DNA of 64,000 nucleotides from Candidatus Limimorpha caballi (GTDB lineage: Bacteria; Bacteroidota; Bacteroidia; Bacteroidales; F082): assembly GCA_018064605.1 (NCBI GenBank), contig JAGHUX010000008.1, forward strand, positions 124,001 to 188,000. Reading direction: 5' to 3'. Below the pieces are notes generated by a model. That model was not told the origin of the DNA. It worked only from the letters and a program-made list of their open reading frames with translations, and made no database searches. Below, piece by piece: positions 17,888-25,623 of this stretch (positions within the stretch are counted from its first letter, which is position 1; each line of letters starts with the position of its first letter). The translations under genes and the position numbers were made by a program.

Positions 17888-20224
17888 TCAGAATGTTAAT
17901 GTCAGTCCCATACTCGGCATGATCGGCAGCTGGTGAATTGTCTCGCCAGTGAGGATGTCAACATAGAAGACATTTTGTCTGTTATACATGTTTGTGACGC
18001 TGATGTCCAGTTCGAGGTTGACGCGGTCGTTGAACATGAAACGTCGTTTCGCGTCGAGGTCGAACCTGTGATAAGTAGGCAGTTCGCCTTTGTTGATGTC
18101 ATCGTAGATAAGTCCGACATCGCCGTTTTCGCAGATGAATCCGTCGTTGATGTCCGACATCTGGTAATGTTCATAGAAGCCGGTGACCTGTGTGAACGGG
18201 AATCCCGAGCCGAAGTTCCACCTGCCGCTGAGTTCCCATTGTTTGCGTGCGCCTGCGCTGTACGTCACTATCACGTTGACATTATGGCGGCGGTCGTAGT
18301 GCGTGCGGTAGTTGACGAGTTCACTGTACTCATTTTCATAGTTTTTGTTGACGTGGGCGTATGAGTATGCGGCCCAGACGTACCACCTGAACGCCTCATA
18401 TTTCACCGAGAAATCGACACCGTAAGCCTTGCCGTTCTCAATCATGAAGTCTTTCTTGAGAATATCCGATGTGCCTGCCGGGGCGTTGCTTTCGGAATAG
18501 AGCTGATTGCGGTTCAGGTTGGTGAGCTGTTTGAAGTCCTTCAGATAGCCTTCGACGTTAAGTGTCACGTTGTCAACGACATCAAACTCGGTGCCGAGGA
18601 TATAATGGTTGGCTTTCTGCAAGCGTGTCTTGACTTCTTTGCCGTCGAATTTCTTAGGGAGGTCATCGGTCCCGGATAGGAAGCCGTAGAACAGGTTGAC
18701 GACATCGCGGTCGCTGTTGGCGGCGATGAGGTTTTGCGAATACACACCGACGGCGCCCTTCAGGCGGAACCATTCGTTGACGTTGTACTTGACGGCGAGA
18801 CGAGGCTCAGGAGACACCTCATTCAGCGAAGCGTACCATTGCAGGCGGATGCTCGGCTCGATGATGAGGTCGCTGAGCTGCCATTTGTATTTCAGGAATG
18901 CTCCGAGTTCCGTGGTGTTCTCCGTCTGGTTCATCTTATGGCCGTTCGACTTGGTGTAGTCGAACACGGTGCTGAAACCGAGGACCTCGATACCATATTT
19001 CAGAGTGTTCTTGCCGAGGAAGTACGAGAAGTTAAAGCCCGCGTTGAACCCGCCAATGGAGCTGGAGCGCGGCAGTCCGTTCTCCTCAAAGATCTCGGCC
19101 TTGTAGTCGGAATATGCGATGTTACCCTCGACGAGCACCGGCGACTTGCCCGGGATGACGACGAAGTTGGCTCCGCCGCCATACGCCCTCCAATTGAAGT
19201 CAGATATCGCCTTGTAATTGTTCACCTTATCGTTGAAGCTGAAGCCGAACAGGTTCAGCTTGCTTCCGTTGGCGGCGTTGAGCGACACCTTGCCGTAGAG
19301 GTCCTGGTAATCGTATGGCAGTATGCCGCAGTCTATCATCGGGTCGTAGATGCTTTCACTCGTATTCTCAAGATACGACGCCTTGGCGGAGAGTATGAAC
19401 GAGAGGCTCGTGCCCTTGTCCGACTTGGGTTTCACGAGCGGGCCTTCCACAAGCACCTTTGCGCCGAACGTCGTGGCGCCGACCTTGCCGGAGATGCGTC
19501 TCTTGTTGCCGTCGCGGGTGGTGATGTCCATCACCGAGGAGACGCGCCCGCCGTATTCCGCACCGAAACCGCCGGTATAGACCTCGGCGTTTCTGATGAT
19601 GTCGGTGTCGAAGACCGAGAACAGACCTATGCTGTGGAACGGGTTATATACAATCATTCCGTCGAGGAGCACCTTGTTCTGTATCGGCGAGCCGCCACGG
19701 ATGTAGAGCTGGCCGCCCTGGTCGCCTGTGAACACCACGCCGGGGAGCACCTGCAGATACTGCGCGAGGTCGGCCTGACCGCCCACCGACGGGATCTTGG
19801 TGATGGTCTTCGGAGTGATGTTCACCACCGACGTCTTCGTCTCCGTGCGCGCCTCAATCTTGTCGGCGGTGATGTTGACGGCCTCCAGTTGGATGGAAGC
19901 CTCGCTCAAATTGTACTTTTTCGTAACTATCTGATTGCCTCTCAACGAGACAGGATCCTTGACCGTATCACATCCAATCATTGTGACCATCACAAAATAG
20001 TCGCCGTCGGGGATTCTCGTGATGCTGAAATATCCGTTGATGTCGGTCGTTGAGCCTGACGTCGTACCTTCAAGATATACATTCGCGAACATCATCGGCT
20101 CGCCGGTTGCGGCCTCATAGACGAAACCCTTGACCGTATTTCCGCCCTGCGCAAACGCCAAAACACTAATCGTCAATAACATAACAGACAAAAAGAGTCT
20201 TCTGAAAAATGTGCTTCTCTTCAT
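17888..20224 (-). CDS. TonB-dependent receptor
   Basis: A 778-residue outer-membrane receptor. A signal peptide (about 1-25) is followed by a carboxypeptidase-regulatory-like domain (FVYEAATGEPMMFANVYLEG), common in Bacteroidota. The plug follows, with QYLQVLPGVVFTGDQGGQL, IRGGSPIQNKVLLDGMIVYN and YGGRVSSVMDITTRDGN. The 22-stranded barrel then runs to the final strand PSMGLTLTF. No SusD-like partner is adjacent, so it is not a SusC. The ligand could be a siderophore, vitamin or peptide. It is first in an operon with oligopeptidase B (two-base gap), which hints at peptide use, but this is an inference. Confidence 0.9.
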   Translation of the reverse strand: MKRSTFFRRLFLSVMLLTISVLAFAQGGNTVKGFVYEAATGEPMMFANVYLEGTTSGSTTDINGYFSITRIPDGDYFVMVTMIGCDTVKDPVSLRGNQIVTKKYNLSEASIQLEAVNITADKIEARTETKTSVVNITPKTITKIPSVGGQADLAQYLQVLPGVVFTGDQGGQLYIRGGSPIQNKVLLDGMIVYNPFHSIGLFSVFDTDIIRNAEVYTGGFGAEYGGRVSSVMDITTRDGNKRRISGKVGATTFGAKVLVEGPLVKPKSDKGTSLSFILSAKASYLENTSESIYDPMIDCGILPYDYQDLYGKVSLNAANGSKLNLFGFSFNDKVNNYKAISDFNWRAYGGGANFVVIPGKSPVLVEGNIAYSDYKAEIFEENGLPRSSSIGGFNAGFNFSYFLGKNTLKYGIEVLGFSTVFDYTKSNGHKMNQTENTTELGAFLKYKWQLSDLIIEPSIRLQWYASLNEVSPEPRLAVKYNVNEWFRLKGAVGVYSQNLIAANSDRDVVNLFYGFLSGTDDLPKKFDGKEVKTRLQKANHYILGTEFDVVDNVTLNVEGYLKDFKQLTNLNRNQLYSESNAPAGTSDILKKDFMIENGKAYGVDFSVKYEAFRWYVWAAYSYAHVNKNYENEYSELVNYRTHYDRRHNVNVIVTYSAGARKQWELSGRWNFGSGFPFTQVTGFYEHYQMSDINDGFICENGDVGLIYDDINKGELPTYHRFDLDAKRRFMFNDRVNLELDISVTNMYNRQNVFYVDILTGETIHQLPIMPSMGLTLTF

Positions 20225-20258
20225 TTTTGAATCAGATATTGGTGAAAATTAAACCCTG

Positions 20259-20266
20259 CAAAGATA
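20259..20266 (-). promoter_or_regulatory. Bacteroidota -7 element for the TonB receptor operon
   Basis: TATCTTTG on the minus strand with a leader of about 28 bases. It probably drives the receptor, ptrB, the GH13 gene, glgB and the Ser-rich gene. Confidence 0.75.
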
Positions 20267-20319
20267 ATGAAAAATTTGAAACCTGACATGACATTTATGG
20301 TTTTTTGGACACACATTTG

Positions 20320-22785
20320 TCATTCCTTGACATAAATCCTCTTCACTCTCTGCGAGATGCCCGTCATTATTTCGTAAGGTATTGTGCCACAAGCGTTTGA
20401 GATCGCCTCTATCGGATGATTCTCATCAAACAGCACGGCTGTGTCGTCTTCACGGCATTCGATGTCAGTGACATCAATCATGCAGAGGTCCATGCAGACG
20501 TTGCCGATGATGGGCGCCGGCCTGCCGTTGACGTGGAAACACGCCGCGCCATTGCCGAGCTGACGGCGCAGACCGTCGGCATAACCGATGGGAATCACAG
20601 CAATCCTTGACGGTTTCGTTATCTTTCCGTGTCGGCCGTAGCCAACCGTCTCGCCCGGTCCGTATTCCTTGATCTGCTTTATCGTTGACTTCAGTGAGAT
20701 GACGTTGTGCAGCCTTCCGCGGTCTTCTTCGCACGACGCCACGCCGTATAACCCGATGCCTATTCTCACCATATCATATTGATAATCAGTGAATCGTGTC
20801 GTCCCAGCGGTATTCAGGACGTGACGCAGGATCTTGTGCGGGAACGCCGAGACAATCTTCGAGCTCATCGCCTCGAAAGCGTCAATTTGCTGCTTAGTGA
20901 ACGCGTTTTCTTCCGGCATGTCGGCCGTCGCCAGATGAGTGAACACACTTTGTATCTTGATGTCAGGATTGGCTTTCACCCTGTCTATCAGCGCGTCGAT
21001 GTCTTCCGGCAGGAAACCGAGGCGGTGCATTCCTGTGTCGAGTTTGATATGGATCTTGACAGGTTCATTAAAAGTGACATCAGATTGATTCACAGCCTCT
21101 TCCAACTGAGACAGACAGTGGAAGCTGTAGATGTCGGGTTCGAGACCGTGCTTTATGATGGTGTCGAACGTGTTTGTTTCCGGTGTCATCACCATGATTG
21201 GCAGACGAATGCCCTGATTGCGCAGTTCAACCCCTTCATCAGCGTATGCAACAGTCAGATAATCAACATGATGAAACGACAGCACGTTTGAAATCTCGTG
21301 ATTGCCGCTGCCGTATGCGAAAGCCTTCACCATCGCCATGAGTCTGGTGTCTTTCTTCAGTTTCCCACGGTAATAGTTGAGGTTTTTCACCAAGTTGTCG
21401 AGGTTGATTTCAAGCACCGTCTCATGCGATTTCTTCTGCAACACATTCATGATGCGTTCAAAGCCGAAATCACGTGCGCCCTTGAGCAGGACGATTTGAT
21501 CCGCGAACATTTGCATCGGATGACGGGCGAGGAACTCGTCGGTGGTGCCGTAGAAATACGTATTTCGCAGATGTATGTCCCTGAGGTTTTCCGACACGGC
21601 CTTACCGATGCCGATGAGATTGTCAACTCCTTTACCTTCAATGAGTTTCGCTATCGTGGAATACAGTTGTTTCTCTTCCAGTTCGCTCTGCATGATGTCC
21701 GACAGGATCAGCGTTTTGTTGTCGTGACGCTGTGCGTTCATGAAATCGAGCGCGATGGCGAGTGCGTTGCGGTCGTTGTTGTACGCGTCGTTGATAATCA
21801 GGCAGTCGCGGATCCCAGCCTTGAGCTCCATGCGCATCTCGACGCTCTCCAGACGCGCCATCCTTTCTTTGATGACATCGTCAGGAAGGTTGAAAATCAA
21901 CGCGACACACCAGCAATGTATGGCGTTTTCCACGGAGGCGTCATCGATGAACGGGATGTTCACCGACATCTTCCCGCTCCGATAAACCGCGCTGATCTCC
22001 GTCGAGACGCCTTTTGAGACGTCGGAGATGAAGAGGTCGCAGTCAGCGTCCTCCCTGCTCCACGAGAACGTCTTTATCGCGGCCCGCTCCATCGCGGAAG
22101 CGACGTGTTTTTGGTCTTTGCAATAGACACAGACCGACATTTCCGACGAAAACAACTTCATTTTCTCCTCCACTTTCTGCTCGGTCGTCACGAAATTCTT
22201 GCCGTGCGCCGGCCCGATGTTGGTGAATACGCCTATCGTCGGCCTTATCATCTCCCTCAGATTCGCCATCTCGCCGGGCTTTGAGATCCCGGCTTCGAAG
22301 ACGGCGATGTCGTGCCCCGCGTCCATCTGCCACACCGACATCGGCACGCCGACCTGCGAGTTGTAACTTTTCGGGCTGCGGACCACGGAGAACGTCGGAG
22401 AGAGGATCTGGTACAGCCACTCCTTCACGATGGTCTTGCCGTTGCTGCCAGTGATCCCGACCACCGGGATGCTGAATCTCGACCGATGATATGCCGCGAG
22501 TCTCTGCATGGCGGCCAACGTGTCGCGCACCACCACATAAGAAGCGTCGTTTTTCACCCGGAACGTGTCGTTTACGACGAAAGCACACACCCCCTTCTCA
22601 TAAAGCTCATCAATATATTTATGGCCGTCGTTCCTTCCGCTCTGAAGCGCAAAAAACAAAGTGTTCACAGGTTCCACGAGAAGCCTGCTGTCGAAAAGAA
22701 TATTCTTGATTCTGATATTATATCGTTGATTATCAATTATCTTACCATTGACAACCTCAGCGATCCAATTCAAAGTATAATCCAT
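20320..22785 (-). CDS. murF-alr: Bifunctional MurF ligase - alanine racemase
   Basis: A fusion of about 821 residues. The N-terminal half is UDP-N-acetylmuramoyl-tripeptide:D-alanyl-D-alanine ligase, with the ATP loop VVGITGSNGKTIVKEW and NDAYNNDRNALAIAL. The C-terminal half is PLP-dependent alanine racemase, with the Lys in LMAMVKAFAYGSGN, RIGIGLYGV and the catalytic Tyr in IPIGYADGLRR. Together they make D-Ala and complete the peptidoglycan precursor in the cytoplasm. The fusion is known in Bacteroidota. I chose the ATG at 22785 (MDYTLNWIAEVVNG) because the promoter at 22799-22806 excludes longer forms. Confidence 0.93.
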   Translation of the reverse strand: MDYTLNWIAEVVNGKIIDNQRYNIRIKNILFDSRLLVEPVNTLFFALQSGRNDGHKYIDELYEKGVCAFVVNDTFRVKNDASYVVVRDTLAAMQRLAAYHRSRFSIPVVGITGSNGKTIVKEWLYQILSPTFSVVRSPKSYNSQVGVPMSVWQMDAGHDIAVFEAGISKPGEMANLREMIRPTIGVFTNIGPAHGKNFVTTEQKVEEKMKLFSSEMSVCVYCKDQKHVASAMERAAIKTFSWSREDADCDLFISDVSKGVSTEISAVYRSGKMSVNIPFIDDASVENAIHCWCVALIFNLPDDVIKERMARLESVEMRMELKAGIRDCLIINDAYNNDRNALAIALDFMNAQRHDNKTLILSDIMQSELEEKQLYSTIAKLIEGKGVDNLIGIGKAVSENLRDIHLRNTYFYGTTDEFLARHPMQMFADQIVLLKGARDFGFERIMNVLQKKSHETVLEINLDNLVKNLNYYRGKLKKDTRLMAMVKAFAYGSGNHEISNVLSFHHVDYLTVAYADEGVELRNQGIRLPIMVMTPETNTFDTIIKHGLEPDIYSFHCLSQLEEAVNQSDVTFNEPVKIHIKLDTGMHRLGFLPEDIDALIDRVKANPDIKIQSVFTHLATADMPEENAFTKQQIDAFEAMSSKIVSAFPHKILRHVLNTAGTTRFTDYQYDMVRIGIGLYGVASCEEDRGRLHNVISLKSTIKQIKEYGPGETVGYGRHGKITKPSRIAVIPIGYADGLRRQLGNGAACFHVNGRPAPIIGNVCMDLCMIDVTDIECREDDTAVLFDENHPIEAISNACGTIPYEIMTGISQRVKRIYVKE

Positions 22786-22798
22786 GTTTTGCATATTG

Positions 22799-22806
22799 CA
22801 AAGATA
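22799..22806 (-). promoter_or_regulatory. Bacteroidota -7 element for murF-alr
   Basis: TATCTTTG on the minus strand, only 13 bases before the ATG at 22785. The leader would be nearly absent. It decides the start codon. Confidence 0.75.
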
Positions 22807-22829
22807 GGCAAAAATATTTTTCTGAAAAC

Positions 22830-22860
22830 TTGACATTCAACATTTTTATTAGTATCTTTG
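22830..22860 (+). promoter_or_regulatory. pdxA promoter: -33 TTG and -7 TATCTTTG
   Basis: TTG at 22830-22832 and TATCTTTG at 22853-22860 with a 20-base spacer. The ATG at 22882 is 21 bases further. It is divergent from the murF-alr promoter. Confidence 0.75.
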
Positions 22861-22881
22861 ACGCTTCAAAAAAAGAACGCC

Positions 22882-23898
22882 ATGTTGCCACAAAACAAGC
22901 TGCACAACCTGCCGAAAATCGGCATGACACAAGGGGATATCAACGGTATCGGTTATGAAGTGATTCTCAAGGTTTTATCAGATTCAAGGATATTGGAGTC
23001 GTTCATCCCGGTCATCTACGGACAGTCGAGGGTGTTTTCCTATTACAAGAAGAGTCTCGGTCTTGATGAGCTGACGTACAACGTCATCCGTGACGCGTCG
23101 CACGCGCAGCCTAAACGCATCAACATCATCAACCACACCGACGAGGAGCTGAAGATCGAGCCGGGGATGTCAACGCTTGTGGCGGGCGCGGCATCTGTGG
23201 CGGCATTGAAGATGGCCGTCGGCGACCTGCGCGGCGGCGCCATCGACGCGATGGTCAACGCGCCGGTCAACAAAGCGAACATACAGTCGGACTCGTTCAG
23301 GTTCCGTGGCCAGACGGAATACATCAGCTCGTTCTACCCCGCAGGCGACAGCCTCGCCATGATGGTGAGCGACAACATACGTGTCGCGCTGGCGACGAAC
23401 CACACCGCACTGAAAGATGTCCCGGCGACATTGACAAGAGACCTCTTGATCAAGAAAATCAACATATTGAACAAGACGTTGATCAGCGACTTCAACATCA
23501 TTGCGCCGCGCATAGCGGTGCTGTCGCTGAACCCGCATTCCGGCGACAACGGCCTCATAGGGACGGAGGAGGCGGACGTCATCAAGCCGTCGCTCGACGT
23601 GGCGAAGAGCCATGGCATACTGGCGTTCGGGCCGTTCTCGTCGTATGGTTTCTTCGGCACCGACACATGGCGCAAATACGACGCCGTACTTGCCATGTAC
23701 CACGACCAGGGTGCGCTTCCGTTCAAGACGCTGGCCAGCGACGGCGTCAGCTTCACCGCCGGACTGCCCGTCGTCAGGACGGCGCCGACACACGGCACCG
23801 GATATGACATCGCCAACAGGAACATGGCCGACCCCGACTCATTCCGGCACGCCATCTTCCTCGCACTCGACATACTGAAAAACAGAAACGGTGCTTAA
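22882..23898 (+). CDS. pdxA: 4-hydroxythreonine-4-phosphate dehydrogenase PdxA
   Basis: A 338-residue NAD-dependent metal enzyme. It oxidises 4-phosphohydroxy-L-threonine in the DXP-dependent pathway to pyridoxal phosphate, in the cytoplasm. Seen motifs are IGMTQGDINGIGYEVILK at the N-terminus, NAPVNKANIQ, RVALATNHTALKDVP, and the metal-binding His residues in LNPHSGDNG and MYHDQGALPFK. HGTGYDIANRNMADPDSF is near the end. The ATG at 22882 is preferred over the upstream TTG at 22858, which lies in the promoter. It stands alone between a divergent promoter and the LOG gene. Confidence 0.93.
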   Translation: MLPQNKLHNLPKIGMTQGDINGIGYEVILKVLSDSRILESFIPVIYGQSRVFSYYKKSLGLDELTYNVIRDASHAQPKRINIINHTDEELKIEPGMSTLVAGAASVAALKMAVGDLRGGAIDAMVNAPVNKANIQSDSFRFRGQTEYISSFYPAGDSLAMMVSDNIRVALATNHTALKDVPATLTRDLLIKKINILNKTLISDFNIIAPRIAVLSLNPHSGDNGLIGTEEADVIKPSLDVAKSHGILAFGPFSSYGFFGTDTWRKYDAVLAMYHDQGALPFKTLASDGVSFTAGLPVVRTAPTHGTGYDIANRNMADPDSFRHAIFLALDILKNRNGA

Positions 23899-23914
23899 AG
23901 AGACACCTCGGGGA

Positions 23915-23960
23915 AATCTGCGGGAAAAATAAATCATGCCGACAATAATCTGCGGGAAAA
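23915..23960 (+). repeat. Paired 14-bp direct repeats before the LOG-family promoter
   Basis: AATCTGCGGGAAAA occurs exactly at 23915-23928 and 23947-23960, 32 bases apart (about three helix turns). The second ends four bases before the -7 element. It may be a regulator-binding site. Confidence 0.7.
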
Positions 23961-23964
23961 TGAC

Positions 23965-23972
23965 TATCTTTG
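23965..23972 (+). promoter_or_regulatory. Bacteroidota -7 element for the LOG-family gene
   Basis: TATCTTTG, 16 bases before the ATG at 23989. It probably also drives the next gene, which starts four bases after the LOG stop. Confidence 0.75.
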
Positions 23973-23988
23973 CCGAAATTTTTTTAGA

Positions 23989-24579
23989 ATGAAAAACATC
24001 TGTGTCTTTTGCGGGAGCAGCCTCGGTTTCGACAAGCGTTTTGCCGAGGCGGCGCGTCGCCTGGCCGACGTCCTCGCTGATAATGAATGTGTCCTGTATT
24101 ATGGTGGCGGCAACGTCGGCATCATGAAAACCGTCGCCGACCGCATGATTGAGCGCGGCATGAAAGTCGTCGGCGTGATGCCCGACTTCCTCCTCGCGCA
24201 CGAGATAGGCCATCCCGACGTCACCGAAATGATCCCGACGAAGACCATGGCGGAACGCAAGGAGATACTGCTCAGGGACTCTGACGCCTTCATCGCACTT
24301 GCGGGCGGCTTCGGCACCCTCGACGAACTGTCGGAAGTCATCGTCGCCGACCAGCTCCACCTCATGGAGAAACCCGTGGCGCTCTACAACACCCTCGGCT
24401 ATTACGACGGCATCGTGCAGTGGGTCGAACGCGGCGTGAAAGAAGGCTACATCCGGCAGGAACATTACAACAACCTGATTGTCAGCGACGACCCCGCTGT
24501 CATCTTCAGCAGATTCAAAGAGTATAAACCGGTGAGACTTGACAAATGGATCAAGGACATCAAAGAAGAAATGAGATAA
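23989..24579 (+). CDS. LOG family protein (TIGR00730, nucleoside 5'-monophosphate phosphoribohydrolase type)
   Basis: A 196-residue Rossmann-like protein of the LOG family. Members hydrolyse (cytokinin) nucleoside 5'-monophosphates to base and ribose phosphate; in most bacteria the true substrate is unclear. The N-terminus ICVFCGSSLGFD, YYGGGNVGIMKTVADRMIERG and TKTMAERKEILL match the family. The usual PGGxGTxxE phosphate-binding motif reads AGGFGTLDE, with Ala in place of the first Pro. The next gene, a dCMP deaminase fusion, follows after four bases, which suits nucleotide salvage. Confidence 0.87.
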   Translation: MKNICVFCGSSLGFDKRFAEAARRLADVLADNECVLYYGGGNVGIMKTVADRMIERGMKVVGVMPDFLLAHEIGHPDVTEMIPTKTMAERKEILLRDSDAFIALAGGFGTLDELSEVIVADQLHLMEKPVALYNTLGYYDGIVQWVERGVKEGYIRQEHYNNLIVSDDPAVIFSRFKEYKPVRLDKWIKDIKEEMR

Positions 24580-24583
24580 CGAC

Positions 24584-25621
24584 ATGAATATCATAGGAAT
24601 AACAGGCACACTTGGTGCCGGCAAGGGGACCATAGTAGATTATCTGATTGAGAAGAAAGGCTACGTGCACTATTCGGTGCGGGCGTTCATAGCGGAAGAA
24701 ATCAAACGCCGAGGAATGGAAGTGAACCGCGACACGCTGACACTGACAGCCAACGACTTGCGTGCCAGTCACTCGCCGAGTTACATCATAGAGCAACTCT
24801 ACAACCGGGCCTACTCGGCGGGCAGGGACGCCGTCATCGAGAGCATCCGCACGCCGGGCGAGATCACGGCGCTGCGCGCCAAAGGCAACTTCCACCTCTT
24901 CGCCGTCGATGCCGACCGCCAACTGCGCTACGGGCGCATCCACGTCCGCGGCTCGGAGACCGACTCGGTGACTTTCGAGACGTTCGTGGCCAACGAGGAA
25001 CGCGAGATGACATCCGACGACCCCAACAAACAGAACCTCGCCGAATGCATACGCCAGGCCGACCACGTCTTCCATAACAACGGCAGCATCGAAGAACTCA
25101 ACGCCGAGGTGGAGAAAGTGCTGGAACAAATAGAGAACGAGAAATACAAACGCCCGTCATGGGACGAATATTTCATGAACATGGTTGACACCGTGGCTGA
25201 ACGCGCCACCTGCGACCGCGGACGCAGCGGCTGCGTCATCGTCAAAGACCGCCAGATCCTCGTCACCGGCTACGTGGGCTCCCCGCGCGGCCTCCCGCAC
25301 TGCGACGAGGTGGGACACCTCTTCAGGAAGATGATACACGAGGACGGACGCGTCACCGAACACTGCGTGCGCACCGTCCACGCCGAACAGAACGCCATAG
25401 CACAGGCCGCACGCCGAGGCATCGCTCTCGACGGCAGCACACTCTATTGCAGGATGACACCGTGCCGCACATGCGCCATGCTCATCATCAACTGCGGCAT
25501 AGTGCGCGTCGTGTGCCAGAAGAAATACCACGACGCCGCCGAGTCGGAACAGATGCTCCGCACGGCAAACGTCAAACTGGAATATTTCTCAGAAGAGATT
25601 CAGATGTACGAGAGACAATAG
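24584..25621 (+). CDS. dCMP deaminase with N-terminal P-loop kinase-like domain
   Basis: A 345-residue two-domain protein. Residues about 1-185 form a P-loop NTPase-like domain with GITGTLGAGKGT at 5-16, resembling dephospho-CoA or nucleoside-monophosphate kinases. Residues about 188-340 are a zinc-dependent cytidine/deoxycytidylate deaminase. This part has RPSWDEYFMNMVDTVAERA and GCVIVKDRQILVTGYVGSPR, the zinc ligand His266 and proton shuttle Glu268 in TVHAEQN, and Cys294 and Cys297 in PCRTC. It would convert dCMP to dUMP for thymidylate synthesis. The order recalls yeast dCMP deaminase, which also has a P-loop-like N-terminus. Whether the kinase part is active is unknown. The convergent purL ends two bases beyond. 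Confidence 0.87.
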   Translation: MNIIGITGTLGAGKGTIVDYLIEKKGYVHYSVRAFIAEEIKRRGMEVNRDTLTLTANDLRASHSPSYIIEQLYNRAYSAGRDAVIESIRTPGEITALRAKGNFHLFAVDADRQLRYGRIHVRGSETDSVTFETFVANEEREMTSDDPNKQNLAECIRQADHVFHNNGSIEELNAEVEKVLEQIENEKYKRPSWDEYFMNMVDTVAERATCDRGRSGCVIVKDRQILVTGYVGSPRGLPHCDEVGHLFRKMIHEDGRVTEHCVRTVHAEQNAIAQAARRGIALDGSTLYCRMTPCRTCAMLIINCGIVRVVCQKKYHDAAESEQMLRTANVKLEYFSEEIQMYERQ

Positions 25622-25623
25622 GG

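Noticed and set aside
18734..20053. 439-codon plus-strand frame
   Set aside because: It lies antisense inside the TonB-dependent receptor gene and encodes no recognisable fold; GC-rich codon pattern produces it.
22786..22836. 17-residue N-terminal extension of MurF-Alr
   Set aside because: It crosses the gene's own promoter and is not part of the family.
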